Source: Calliphora vicina (lineage: Eukaryota > Arthropoda > Insecta > Diptera > Calliphoridae). From it: a DNA stretch of 64,000 bases. Positions 10,517 through 21,206 of this stretch are shown piece by piece (position 1 is the stretch's first letter; every line of letters starts with the position of its first letter). The notes below the pieces were generated by a model. The model was not told where the DNA came from, searched no databases, and saw only the letters and a list, made by a program, of their open reading frames with translations. The position numbers were made by a program, and so were the translations under genes. The stretch lies in NCBI RefSeq assembly GCF_958450345.1, contig NC_088781.1, forward strand, positions 74,193,140 to 74,257,139, written 5' to 3'.

Positions 10517-12812
10517 GCTTTTTTCTCTGGAACCATTCACACGATTTTTAGCACGATTGGCTCATTTTGTTCCAAAAACCCTCTACTTTCATAATATATA
10601 TGGCTTGTACCGAGCCACTACCCATGTGTCCCGTAATAAATCAGGAACGATTTTTTTGGCCATTTTGGAGGAGCCTATTTTTCTCTGGAACCATTCACAC
10701 GATTGGTTCATTTTGTTCCAAAAACTGCCTACTTTCATAATATATATGGCTTGTACCAAGCCACTTCCCTCCCATGTGTCCCGTAATAAATCAGCAACGA
10801 TTTTTTTTGGCCATTTTGGAGGAAGTCATTTTTCTCTGGAACCATTCACACGATTTTTAGCACGATTGTCTCATTATGTTCCAAAAACTGTCTACTTTCA
10901 TAATATATATGGCTTGTACCGAGCCACTTCCCATGTGTCCCGTAATAAATCAGCAACGATTTTTTTTGGCCATTTTGGAGGAACCTATTTTTCTCTGGAA
11001 CAATTCACACGATTTTTATCACGATTGGTTCATTTTGTTCCAAAAACTGTCTACTTTCATATTATATATGGCTTGTATCGAGCCACTTTCCATGTTTCCC
11101 GTAATAAATCAGCAACGATTTTTTTTGGCCATTTTGGAAGAACCTATTTTTCTCTGGAACCATTCACACGATTTTTAGCACGATTGGTTCATTTTGTTCC
11201 AAAAACTGTCTACTTTCATAATATATATGGCTTGTACCGAGCCACTTCCCATGTGTCCCGTAATAAATCAGCAATGATTTTTTTTGGCCATTTTGGAGGA
11301 AGTCATTTTTCTCTGGAACCATTCACACGATTTTTAGCACGATTGGTTCATTTTGTTCAAAAAACCCTCTACTTTCATATTATATATGGCTTGTATCGAG
11401 CCACTTTCCACGTTTCCCGTAATAAATCAGCAACGATTTTGTTTGGCCATTTTGGAGGAACCTATTTTTCTCTGGAACCATTCATACGATTTTTAGCACG
11501 ATTGGTTCATTATGTTCCAAAAACTGTCTACTTTCATAATATATATGGCTTGTACCAAGCCACTTCCCATGTGTCCCGTTATAAATCAGCAACGATTTTT
11601 TTTGGTAATTTTGGAGGCACCTATTTTTCTCTGGAACCATTCAGACGATTTTTAGCACGATTGTCTCATTTTATTCCAAAAACCCTCTACTTTCATGTTA
11701 TATGTGGCTTGTACCGAGCCACTTCCCATGTATCCCGTTATAAATCAGCAACGATTTTTTATGGTCATTTTGGAGGCACCTATTTTTCTCTGGAACCATT
11801 CACACGATTTTTAGCACGATTGGTTCATTTTGTTCCAAAAACCCTCTACTTTCATAATATATATGGCTTGTACCGAGCCACTACCCATGTGTCCCGTAAT
11901 AAATCAGCAACGATTTTTTTTGGCCATTTTGGAGGAACCTATTTTTCTCTGGAACTATTCACACGATTTTTAGCACGATTGGTTCATTTTGTTCCAAAAA
12001 CTGCCTACTTTCATAATATATATGGCTTGTACCGAGCCACTTCCCATGTGTCCCGTAATAAATCAGCAACGATTTTTTTTGGCCATTTTGAAGGAAGTCA
12101 TTTTTCTATGGAACCACTCACACGATTTTTAGCACGATTGTCTCATTATGTTCCAAAAACTGTCTACTTTCATAATATATATGGCTTGTACCGAGCCACT
12201 TCCCACATTTCCCATAATAAATCAGCAACGATTTTTTTTGGCCATTTTGGAGGAAGTCATTTTTCTATGGAACCACTCACACGATTTTTAGCACGATTGG
12301 CTCATTTTGTTCCAAAAACCCTCTACATTCATATTATATATGGCTTGTACCGAGCCACTTCCCATGTTTCCCGTAATAAATCAGCAACGATTTTTTGTGG
12401 CCATTTTGGAGGAACCTATTTTTCTCTGGAACCATTCACACGATTTTTAGCACGATTGGTTCATTTTGTTCCAAAAACTGCCTACTTTCATAATATATAT
12501 GGCTTGTACCGAGCCACTTCCCATGTGTCCCGTAATAAATCAGCAACGATTTTTTTTGGCCATTTTGAAGGAAGTCATTTTTCTATAGAACCACTCACAC
12601 GATTTTTAGCACGATTGTCTCATTATGTTCCAAAAACTGTCTACTTTCATAATATATATGGCTTGTACCGAGCCACTTCCCATGTGTCCCGTAATAAATC
12701 AGCAACGATTTTTTTTTGGCCATTTTGGAGGAAGTCATTTTTCTATGGAACCACTCACACGATTTTTAGCACGATTGTCTCATTATGTTCCAAAAACTGT
12801 CTACTTTCATAA
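10362..12812 (+). other. 816-codon open frame through the right-arm repeats (coding status doubtful)
   Basis: This is the mirror of the left-arm frame: it starts in the central spacer and reads outward through about 14 units with the same 53-residue repeat. A one-base loss in the T-run near 10655 shifts the frame, and a 4-base gain near 10770 restores it (the 12-base loss between them is neutral). Near 12710 a run of nine T instead of eight shifts the frame for good, and later units continue open in other frames (12625-13131, 12944-13564). That mixture argues for repeat-driven openness more than for a protein. Confidence 0.3.
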
Positions 12813-13686
12813 TATATATGACTTGTACCGAGCCACTTCCCATGTTTCCCGTAATAAATCAGCAATGATTTTTTTTGGCCATTTTGGAGGAAGTCATTTT
12901 TCTCTGGAACCATTCATACGATTTTTAGCACGATTGTCTCATTATGTTCCAAAAACTGTCTTCTTTCATAATATATATGGCTTGTACCGAGCCACTTCCC
13001 ATGTGTCCCGTAATAAATCAGCAACGATTTTTTTTTGGCCATTTTGGAGGAAGTCATTTTTCTATGGAACCACTCACACGATTTTTAGCACGATTGTCTC
13101 ATTATGTTCCAAAAACTGTCTTCTTTCATAATATATATGGCTTGTACCGAGCCACTTCCCATGTGTCCCGTAATAAATCAGCAACGATTTTTTTTGGCCA
13201 TTTTGGAGGAAGTCATTTTTCTCTGGAACCATTCACACGATTTTTAGCACGATTGTCTCATTATGTTCCAAAAACTGTCTTCTTTCATAATATATATGGC
13301 TTGTACCGAGCCACTTCCCATGTGTCCCGTAATAAATCAGCAACGATTTTTTTTGGCCATTTTGGAGGAAGTCATTTTTCTCTGGAACCATTCACACGAT
13401 TTTTAGCACGATTGTCTCATTATGTTCCAAAAACTGTCTTCTTTCATAAATATATGGCTTGTACCGAGCCACTTCCCATGTGTCCCGTAATAAATCAGCA
13501 ACGATTTTTTTTGGCCATTTTGGAGGAAGTCATTTTTCTATGGAACCACTCACACGATTTTTAGCACGATTGTCTCATTATGTTCCAAAAACTGTCTACT
13601 TTCATAATATATATGGATTGTATCGAGCCACTTCCCATATTTCCCGTGGTAGATCAGCAACGATTTTTTTTGCCATTTTTGATTAA
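10517..13686 (+). repeat. Right-arm array: about 20 copies of the 159-bp unit
   Basis: This is the inverse of the left-arm array. The outermost units (about 12600-13686) are very similar to one another and to the outermost left-arm units, including the final GRSATIFFAIFD-coding variant. Inner units are more diverged. One early unit (about 10640-10800) carries three indels relative to the consensus: one T lost, 12 bases lost and 4 bases gained. Confidence 0.93.
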
Positions 13687-13921
13687 CCTTCTTATACCTA
13701 AATTCCAACTAGTAATTTTTGTTAAAATTAAATTATAGTTTTCTAGTATTTCTTAGGTTTTATGTTTTTTGCTTTTATTTCCATTTGCATTAATATTACT
13801 ATATAATTGGGTATTTTTACTTCCCGATTTTCTTAATTCCCATAAATTGGGTATTTCGACTTCCCGGTTTTTTAAATTCCCAAAATCGACGCTATCTCGT
13901 CGACGCTATCTTGGCTCACGT
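13687..13921. repeat. Foldback outer terminal domain, right
   Basis: Inverse copy of 6412-6646 with very few differences, ending CGACGCTATCTTGGCTCACG then T. The conservation of both tips marks the exact element boundary. Confidence 0.85.
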
Positions 13922-13930
13922 ACTAATTAG
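13922..13930. repeat. Right 9-bp target-site duplication of the foldback element
   Basis: ACTAATTAG repeats the 9 bases at 6403-6411 exactly. Confidence 0.95.
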
Positions 13931-14016
13931 GCCTTAACCCTGTTAACCAGTATACGATCTGGCATCATTTTATGCTGTCGCATTTGAATTTAGCTTTTTA
14001 GTATTGTAGCTTAACC

Positions 14017-14215
14017 TTGACAGTTCAAAAACACTAAAATCAGCTTTTTTTGAAATTGTTTCGATAGAAAGAGAAAACAAATTTGCGGTTTAATACAGAC
14101 AGTGCGTTAAAACAAACAACTATATAAATAAGCACAAAACCAAACCAGTTGAAATTGTTTCGAGCGAAAGAGACAAATATATTTTTTTTGCCGTGTCGCC
14201 TCTGTATACTTTGTG
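14017..14215 (-). mobile_element. Truncated copy of the CACAAAGTATACAGAGG MITE
   Basis: The sequence from TGACAGTTCAAAAACACTAA to CGCCTCTGTATACTTTGTG is the inverse of the complete 224-bp element at 44285-44508. Its other ~25-bp terminus is missing, so one end is truncated. The shared interior includes GAAATTGTTTCGATAGAAAG, TTGCGGTTTAATACAGACAG and GTTGAAATTGTTTCGAGCGA. Confidence 0.8.
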
Positions 14216-15659
14216 GCTTCACAGAAAAAAGTTTCAACATAAATATTATGATTCGAATTCATTGATTTCAATTCATAACATTTATAAATAATTTCTTAAA
14301 TAGTATGATTTTTTTAATATTTTATGTTTTGAAATAAAATCTAGAAGGCTTGAAAAATATAATTTCAATTTCATTTTTATTTTTATGTTGTTCAAAAATG
14401 TTTGAAATTTTTCATGGAAAATTTTTAGTTTTTTTTATGATTTTCAGCTACAAAATGATATAAAAAGCGCGAAAATGATTAAATTGATTTAAGAGGATGA
14501 AATGCTTTTATATTTATGAATGTTTTATTATGTTTAATGATAATTTTTAAGTTTCAGATATTCTCCTTTTTATCTTAAAATATTGGCCAATATATGGCTA
14601 TTATGCAAATATTCTTGCACTAATTCATTATATAATACAATTATAATGCAATTTATTAAAAAAATTAAGTAAAAAAAGCAAAAATTTCCGTCATGTAAAA
14701 TTTTATAATATTTATGAACATTATATTGAATGAAATAAGTTTGGGAAAAAAAAGTCAAGTTCGATTAATAATATTTATTACAAAATTCATTCCAATTATG
14801 ATTTTTTTTCTGTGTTAACCGTCCATCAACTAAGCCTCTTTCATATTTTCTTTAATAAATATAGTTTAAGTTAAATATTAAACGTTGTCTTTTATTTATA
14901 TATGTATATTTAAAAGTACAACAATATTAAAGCTGAATGATCGGTAAACTCCTTTTTGTTTTGTTTTTATTGATAAAATATTTACTGAGTGTAAAATAAA
15001 GCAGCTCTGTTAACTTAACTGTCTTTGAGTAGGAGCTATGTTAGTTTATACAACATAGAAATGTTAAAAAACGGAGCTAATTTTCGTAGCTAACTTTACA
15101 CAATTAACTAAAACTAAAGTTGTTAAAGTTGATTGTGTTTCCAATCCAGTGTTTCCAATCGCCTCAGTCGTCTATGACCCTCAAATGACAGCAACTCCCT
15201 GGCAAGGGGATTTGGATGATCCAGTAGTTTTCAAATGTAGTTTAAACTGGAGAGTTTTATCTCCTTTAAATATATCAGTATTAACTTGTATGAGTTTTTG
15301 TCTTCGTAGTATGACAAAACTTATAAAAGCATAATCAATTTTTGTTTAACTCTATTTAAATTTACAGTGTTTTTCTTCTTTTATAAGTTTGGGGTTAACT
15401 TGCCCCCAAGTGCGTTTAAGGGCTTGTTTCTGGTTTTCGGCTGTTATAATAAAAACTGGACTTTAAGGTATATTTTTTCTCAATCTTCATAAAAATCGGC
15501 CCAAAATATGTATATTTCGCTGTTTCTATTAGAAATGACAAATATTGTTTTTACTTTGACCTTTAAAATTTTCGGGGTATATTTAAATGTATCTCGAATA
15601 TAATATTCTAAATATGTTTTATAATGAGAAGCAAAAAAAGGGCTCCAATATGGGAGCAA
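14216..15659. other. Gene-free AT-rich stretch with remnants of an inverted-repeat element
   Basis: No convincing gene. The segment from about 15285 to 15640 (TATGAGTTTTTGTCTTCGTA, AAAATCGGCCCAAAA, TGACCTTTAAAATTTTCGGG, CTCGAATATAATATTCTAA) resembles the interior of the inverted-repeat element at 28186-29695, so it is probably an old diverged copy. Confidence 0.55.
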
Positions 15660-16122
15660 AAAAAAGTCAAAAATTGTATTTCTTGAGTTAAAAAATATTT
15701 ATTTTGATAGATATCCCACTCGCATCCCACTAAGCGACCAAATAGGTGTTCAAGGAAAATATCTAAGCTTTATTTTAAGAAAAAAAGGGTCCATTTAAAA
15801 AAAAAAATTTTTGATTTCGGAAAAAAAATTTCAAAAATTTTTTATTTTTTTTTAAAATATTGTTTTTCGAAAGATAGAAGAAAGAGCTATCTAAACTATT
15901 TGGGACACATTTTGCTATGAACAATAGGTAATAAGTTACATGGATAAGAAAAAACACCTGTTTGACCAAAATGTCAAAATTTGACCCCCTATAACTCAGA
16001 GAGTTCTCGACCGATCTTGTTGAAATTGTGTCTGAGTTACTATCCAATAGAACTAACCTTGGTGCAAATTTCATCGGAAGTCATCGATTTCAAAAGTTGG
16101 TTCACTTGACATGAAATGCCCC
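15660..16122 (-). mobile_element. Solo, diverged right end of a Sola-like transposon
   Basis: It carries the subterminal module GATATCCCACTCGCATCCCA, CTAAGCGACC, the GACACATTTTGCTA...AATAGGTAATAAGTTA block, and ends TTCACTTGACATGAAATGCC then CC. This is the same as the right inverted repeat of the complete element at 25690-26584, with scattered differences. ATAT follows the end, as at the complete copy. Confidence 0.8.
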
Positions 16123-16322
16123 ATATATGAAAAATGTTTGTATGAGAAAATTCGAAAATCTTCTTTACGAAAGCACCGAATGGACCTAATGTAGTATTTT
16201 AGGTGTCTAAAACAATATTCAGAAAATGTCCTTTCCAATGATACCAGTTTGGAGCTAATCGGTTGTATGGTCTCAGAGTCTATAACGGACATAGGTAGAA
16301 ACATTTTTTGAATTTTATATAT
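16123..16322. other. Unassigned sequence between transposon end and LTR element
   Basis: No gene motif seen. The last four bases (ATAT, 16319-16322) fit a target duplication for the adjoining LTR element. Confidence 0.5.
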
Positions 16323-16808
16323 TGTTACGAAATTGTACTTGAATTCAAAGGGGCTGATTTAAAAGTAGCATAATGCTTTCAAATAACAGTGCTGTAATAG
16401 CAAACTGTAACATATCTGTGGGCATTATTAAATAAAAGCTTTCCATTGATCGTAGGTTGGCAACGCTGTCGAATTCGAATATTCAGTTAAAGAACATTGT
16501 AGAAATAGATTGCAGTCGTGAGTGAGTTTATCAGAGACGCTTTTCGAATAAACATCAACTGAGTGCCTTAAAGTGTGTTGTGTTTTTCAAGTAAATTCGT
16601 GTACATTATAAATTGTGTCTGTATTTCTGAGAATTTATAAACGTGTATAAAAAACATTGAGTGGCTGTTTAATTCTGTGGTTGTTGTACATTTTTAATAA
16701 AGAGTTGTTACAATTTTTAAACTACTAAACGGCTTTTATTTGCAATCAAAAGTATCCGGTTTATTTAAAGGAAATAAACTAACGTTTTGAAAAGGTTAAA
16801 ATGTAAAA
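16323..16808 (+). repeat. 5' LTR of the gypsy-type element
   Basis: It starts TGTTACGAAATTG and ends near GGTTAAAATGTAA. Compared with the 3' LTR it lacks about 15 bases after GAATTCAAA and a ~41-base block after TTGTAGAAATAGA. That block holds the only TATAAATA box of the 3' LTR, so this LTR has probably lost its core promoter. Confidence 0.85.
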
Positions 16809-16810
16809 AT

Positions 16811-16828
16811 TGGTGTCAGAAGTGGGAT
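16811..16828 (+). promoter_or_regulatory. Primer-binding site of the gypsy-type element
   Basis: TGGTGTCAGAAGTGGGAT sits two bases after the 5' LTR, where minus-strand DNA synthesis is primed by a tRNA. The tRNA species is not certain from sequence alone. Confidence 0.7.
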
Positions 16829-16843
16829 TGCAAAATAATAAGC

Positions 16844-17329
16844 ATGAAGTTTGAAGAACTAAAAGTTGAAAAACTAAAGAAAGAATTGAGTAAGTTGGAG
16901 TTACCAACAGCAGGTAAAAGGCGGAATTGCAGAAGAGGCTCATAGATGAATTTAAGCGCCGTGATATTGACATCGGTGCTTACGAATTCGAGTATAAGGA
17001 AGAAATGGAAGTTTCTACACGTTCAACAACAAGCAGCTTGGATTTAAGCACAATGTTCGCGGCTATGATGAAAAAAATGGAAACAGCCAACGAGAAACTT
17101 CTGTCTGAAGTTAAAGAAGTTCAAGAAACTTCTAAAGTAAACAACGAGAAACTTCTTGCTGAAGTTAAAGAAGAAAATAAAATAATGGAAATGAAATTTG
17201 AAGAAACTTCTAGAGCGACAGACGAGCAGCTTCATCAAATATCGGAAGTTATAAACAACAGAGTGGATGGCATTGAGAAAAAGGTGTCCGACTTAGAAAG
17301 CTGTTTAGAAATACAAGCCGTAGACGTCA
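16844..17329 (+). pseudogene. gag N-terminal part, frameshifted and cut by Transib
   Basis: The first ATG (16844) opens MKFEELKVEKLKKELSKLEL, which looks like a SAP-type helix-turn-helix. A one-base change near 16920 shifts the frame; reading continues as QKRLIDEFKRRDIDIG and a long coiled-coil-like stretch with repeated EKLLAEVKE heptads. Coding ends at VDV, exactly where the Transib element is inserted, and resumes after it at NKKLSDLE. Gag would form the particle core. Confidence 0.75.
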
Positions 17330-19331
17330 CACAGTGGTATGAGAATAAAAAAAGATGGAAATAAATCTGTAACTTCTAAACCCTTACGCCGATTTGAATG
17401 AAATTTTACATGCGCAAAGAGGTAGTGTAGTCGAATTTAAGTTTTGAATTTGGACCTCATGAGCCCACCAGGAGCGGGACCAGTGGTTCCCAAAGTAGAA
17501 CACCTCGGGTATGTTCAATTTTTAAAATGATCCTATTTCTTCGTTTGTGTTACGATTTAAAAAAAATTGCACATTTAGAATCTCCTCGTCGAGCACTACA
17601 TAAAACCTCGTAGCTATCAATTATCTCTTATAGCTTAGGAGATATTCGCATTTGAAAATTAAATTTTCAACATTTTTACCCACCCTAATCCAGTTTTTTG
17701 GTGACCGCGGTTCCAAATATTCCAAGATTTTATCCATTTTTCTTTTATAGAATTAGCAATAGATCTATATATCAAATAAAGAAAGAAGTGTTTAAAAATC
17801 ATGGCTGAGTCCAAAGTTATATTCATTTGAATTTAAAAAAATTAAAAAATGGCGATTTTTCGCATTTTTTTTGGGAAAAAAGTACTTTTATTCTTTTTAA
17901 GTTATCTAAAAAATTTCTAAGAGGATGTATAATGAATTTGTACATTTTGAAAAGCTAACTTTACGCCAAATATTTAAAATGTAAAAAAATTTATAATTTT
18001 TGATACCGACGGGATCAGGTCCATTCAAAAAATGCCTATTTTTTATGTAAAATTCAACTTTAGGGCAAAAATTCTGAAATCGCATACTCGATATCAAATC
18101 ATAGTAACCTATTTTAGATGGCCCAATAAGTTCTTAATTATCTTGTAAAGGGTTCCGATAACCCCGCCCCTATTGTGGATATTATAGCCAAAAAACGGGA
18201 TCAGGTCCATTCAAAAAATGCCTATTTTTTATGTAAAATTCAACATTAGGGCAAAAATTCTCAAATCGCATACTCGATATCAAAATATAGTAACCTATTT
18301 TAGATGGCCCAATAAATTCTTAATTATTTTGTAAAGGGTTCCGATAACCCCGCCCCTGGTATGGATATTGTAGCCAAAAAACGAAAAAATCCCATTTTTG
18401 GGATTTTTCAAGATTTTTTTGGGAATTGCGGGATACTTGATAACAAATTTCAAAATTTGTTTTTATTTTTCCATTTTGAATAGAAAAATCTACATAACTG
18501 TGAAATTTTATTCAAAAATATTCATAAATAAAAATTTTATTTCAATTTGAAAAATTTGTATCTATGCAAAATTCAATAAAAAGCATTTTTTGTCATATTT
18601 TTCAAAAAAGTATTCCATGAATTTTTTAATTGTCAAAAGTTATATACATTGATATATAACATGTCTACCTTATGTTTTTTATGTGTCAAATAAATTAGGG
18701 AAAACTAAACAACTCGCTGAGAATTTACCTAACATAGAAATTCATAAAAAAGCATGTTGCCTATATAACAACATTTTTATGAATGTAAATAACAGTGCTA
18801 GGCAAAAATTCGCCTTTTTTATTTTTTTTAAATTCGAATGAATATAACTTTGGACTCAGCCATGATTTTTAAACATATAGATCTATTAAATATATAGATC
18901 TATTGTTAATCCTATAAAAGAAAAATGGATAAAATCGGGGAATATTTGGAACCGCGGTCACCAAAAAACTGGAGTAGGGTGGGTAAAAATTTTGAAAATT
19001 AAATTTTCAAATGCGAATATCTCCTAAGCTATAAGAGATAATTGATAGATACGAGGAGGTTTTATGTAGTGCTCGAAGAGATTCTATATGTGTATTTTTT
19101 TTAAATCGTAACACAAACGAAGAAATAGGATCATTTTAAAAATTGAACATACCCGAGGTGTCCTACTTTGGGAACCACTGGTCCCGCTCCTGGTGGGCTC
19201 ATGAGGTCCAAATTCAAAACTTTAACTCGACTACACTTCCTCTTTGTGCATGTGAAATTTCATTCAAATCGGCGTAAGGGTTTAGAAGTTACAGATTTAT
19301 TTCCCTCTTTTTTTATTCTCATACCACTGTG
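17330..19331. mobile_element. Non-autonomous Transib element, 2.0 kb
   Basis: It starts CACAGTGGTATGAGAATAAA and ends with the inverse TTTATTCTCATACCACTGTG. The 5-bp duplication CGTCA flanks it (17325-17329 and 19332-19336). Ends of the form CACWRTG and 5-bp duplications are the hallmarks of Transib, the family from which the RAG recombinase derives. Inverted repeats of about 540 bp (17330-17873 and 18795-19331) enclose ~920 bp without a transposase frame. Joining the flanks without the element and one duplication restores the gag reading frame, which confirms the boundaries. Confidence 0.88.
18011..18370 (+). repeat. Two tandem 186-bp repeats inside the Transib
   Basis: GGGATCAGGTCCATTCAAAA begins at 18011 and again at 18197. 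Both copies continue through CGCATACTCGATATCAAA and GTTCCGATAACCCCGCCCCT with few differences. Confidence 0.85.
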
Positions 19332-19746
19332 CGTCAATAAAAAACTCTCCGACTTAGAGATTAGTGTCGACAATAAACTGCACGATCTGGAAATGAAAAT
19401 TAATAATCTTCAATGCCAAGACGGACCGGTGCGAGTTATTTCAGAAACATCGAGTAGAATAAAGGCTCCTAGTTTTGATGGCACCACACCATTTATTGTG
19501 TTCAAGTTCCAGTTTGATACGGTTGCCATTAGAAACATGTGGAAAGACGAAGAAAAAGCCATCGAATTGATTTTGGCCTTAAAAGGAAATGCAGCGGTAG
19601 TTCTTGAAAGCGTGCCAGTGAGCAACAGAAATTGTTATGATGACATAATAGAGGCGCTACAACGTAAGTACGGTGGCGAACATAAAAAAGAATTATACCG
19701 AATGGAATTGCGTGGTAGAGTGCAGAATGCCAATGAGACGCTATAA
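19332..19746 (+). pseudogene. gag middle part of the gypsy-type element
   Basis: After the Transib insertion the frame resumes as NKKLSDLEISVDNKLHDLEM and then a capsid-like region: IKAPSFDGTTPFIVFKFQFD, WKDEEKAIELILALKGNAA, DDIIEALQRKYGGEHKKELY. This pattern (substrate-like FDG, then ALQRKYG and YRMELR) is typical of Ty3/gypsy gag. A TAA at 19744-19746 sits where glutamine would be expected before DFAMEIERL, and the frame stays open after it. Confidence 0.8.
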
Positions 19747-21195
19747 GATTTTGCGATGGAAATCGAGCGTTTGCTACAGCTTATTTATCCAGGGGAGAAC
19801 CATCCGATTTTGGAGCATTTGAAGATAGAGGCATTTGTGAATGGTATTCGCGATCAAGAGATAAAATATGCGGTATGTGCCACACCAAAGTCATCATTCT
19901 CTGAAACCGTCTCATTCGCGCTGGTACAAGAAACAGCAAAGATAATTTCAAAGCCCCAGGTGTGTAATGTGCGGAAGATCGAGGTTGTCGCTGAAAATGA
20001 TAGAAGTATGGTCAACGAATTAAAGGAATTAATAAAGGCAGTTTTAAAGGCTTTAAGTAAGAGACAAACTAAAGCCAAAGTTAAATGTTATAACTGTGGA
20101 AACATGGGTCACATTCAGCGAAACTACAGAGCACCAATAAAGCGAATCAGATATGTTTCAGCATCAAGAAATAACCAGATGGCGAATCATCAAGCATTAC
20201 AGGAGCCACCTTTAAAGCGAGCATGCACTGAGGGACAGGATCTGACACCCACACCTGATGGCCCTACCATCTCCATATCAGTACTGCAGCAGGAAAATAA
20301 CAATCTTACTGCAAGTGGGTACATAAACGGTCGGAAGCACATCCTTACTATGGACACGGTAGCGTCGCAATCTATCATCAGAACAGATTTAGTAAAGAAA
20401 TCGATGGAACCAATTTGCAATGTAAGTCTACGCACCGCTACTGGAGAGCCTGCCGTTGTCCATGGTAAAGTTAATGTGAAACTAACTATTGGTGGTATTA
20501 TCGTAAATCATGTCTTTGTTGTTGCCGATATTGTGGACGAAGTAATCATTGGTGCAGAGTTCATGATTAATCACAGCATTACTTTTGATATGGGACAAAA
20601 AGTCATGAATTGGCGAAATGTTAAAATACCCCTTGACGTCGGATATGAGTGCAAGTCTCAAGTAAGAAAGTTAGTTTTTGTTGAGCACAAAAGGTTGCCA
20701 CCGCAGTCAGAGGATTTGGTTTGGGCCCGTGAGGAAGTGGAGGATTGTATAGACAATGGTTTGTTGTTGTTAGAACCAGCGGATGTGAGAAGTGGCCATG
20801 TAACAATGGAGTCCCTCGTTGAACAGTGCAACGACAGAATGGTTCCTGTTGGAGTGATAGGTCTGTCCCGCAGAGAAAATATCATCAGGACGGGTTCCAA
20901 GATGGGTGAAGGTGCTTCAGCAGAAAAAGAAATGCATGAACTCGTTCGGAGCCGAATTAAAATGATAAATGACCAAATGAAAACCAGATATAGCTCACAA
21001 CGTAATAAGGGTTTGTCATCCAAATTAAGGAATCACTGCAAAGGACTACATAGGGTAGTTAAGAAATTGGACGACATGGTTTATAGAATACGGAAATGTG
21101 GAAGATCGATATCGGGAATTAAAGTTGAACATCTGAAACGACTAGCTGCCTATGGGAGAAGTGAATCTATGCCTATTCGGGACGAACAGGCTTAA
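19747..21195 (+). pseudogene. gag zinc knuckle, degenerate protease and integrase tail fused in one frame
   Basis: The 479-codon frame from 19756 contains capsid C-terminal sequence and a CCHC knuckle, C111-x2-C114-x4-H119, whose last Cys is replaced by Tyr124. A retropepsin site at about residue 200 reads DTV where DTG is expected. After LLLLEPAD the text jumps to an integrase C-terminal tail (RSRIKMINDQMKTRYSSQRN, then KKLDDMVYRIRK and IKVEHLKRL). Reverse transcriptase, RNase H and the integrase core are absent, yet the fusion is in frame to the stop at 21193-21195. With both the zinc knuckle and the protease damaged, function is unlikely. Confidence 0.82.
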
Positions 21196-21206
21196 GCGGG
21201 GGGCAG
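21196..21206 (+). promoter_or_regulatory. Polypurine tract of the gypsy-type element
   Basis: A G-run (GCGGGGGGCAG) lies directly before the 3' LTR, where plus-strand priming occurs. Confidence 0.65.

Larger units (their letters stand above)
6412..13921. mobile_element. Foldback (FB-like) transposon, 7.5 kb, with arrayed inverted arms
   Basis: The element begins ACGTGAGCCAAGATAGCGTC and ends with the exact inverse. A perfect 9-bp duplication, ACTAATTAG, flanks it at 6403-6411 and 13922-13930. Each arm has a unique ~235-bp outer domain followed by a tandem array of a 159-bp unit. The arms face each other across a ~350-bp centre (about 10171-10516). This matches Drosophila FB elements in architecture and in the 9-bp duplication; FB elements and their NOF partner have been linked to MULE-type transposases. 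No transposase is encoded here, so it would need one in trans. Arm sequence similarity is high and mirrored at the outer units, which suggests recent insertion or ongoing gene conversion. Confidence 0.93.

Noticed and set aside
6647..13686. Host multi-repeat protein gene encoded by the 159-bp arrays
   Set aside because: The frames lie inside a transposon with matched ends and target duplication, are mirrored in both arms and are broken by homopolymer changes; kept only as doubtful open frames.
6647..13686. CRISPR-like array of regular repeats
   Set aside because: Units are contiguous 159-bp tandem copies without unique spacers, in a eukaryotic context.
14570..14758. Minus-strand hydrophobic 62-codon frame
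   Set aside because: AT-rich chance frame with no start context or recognisable motif.
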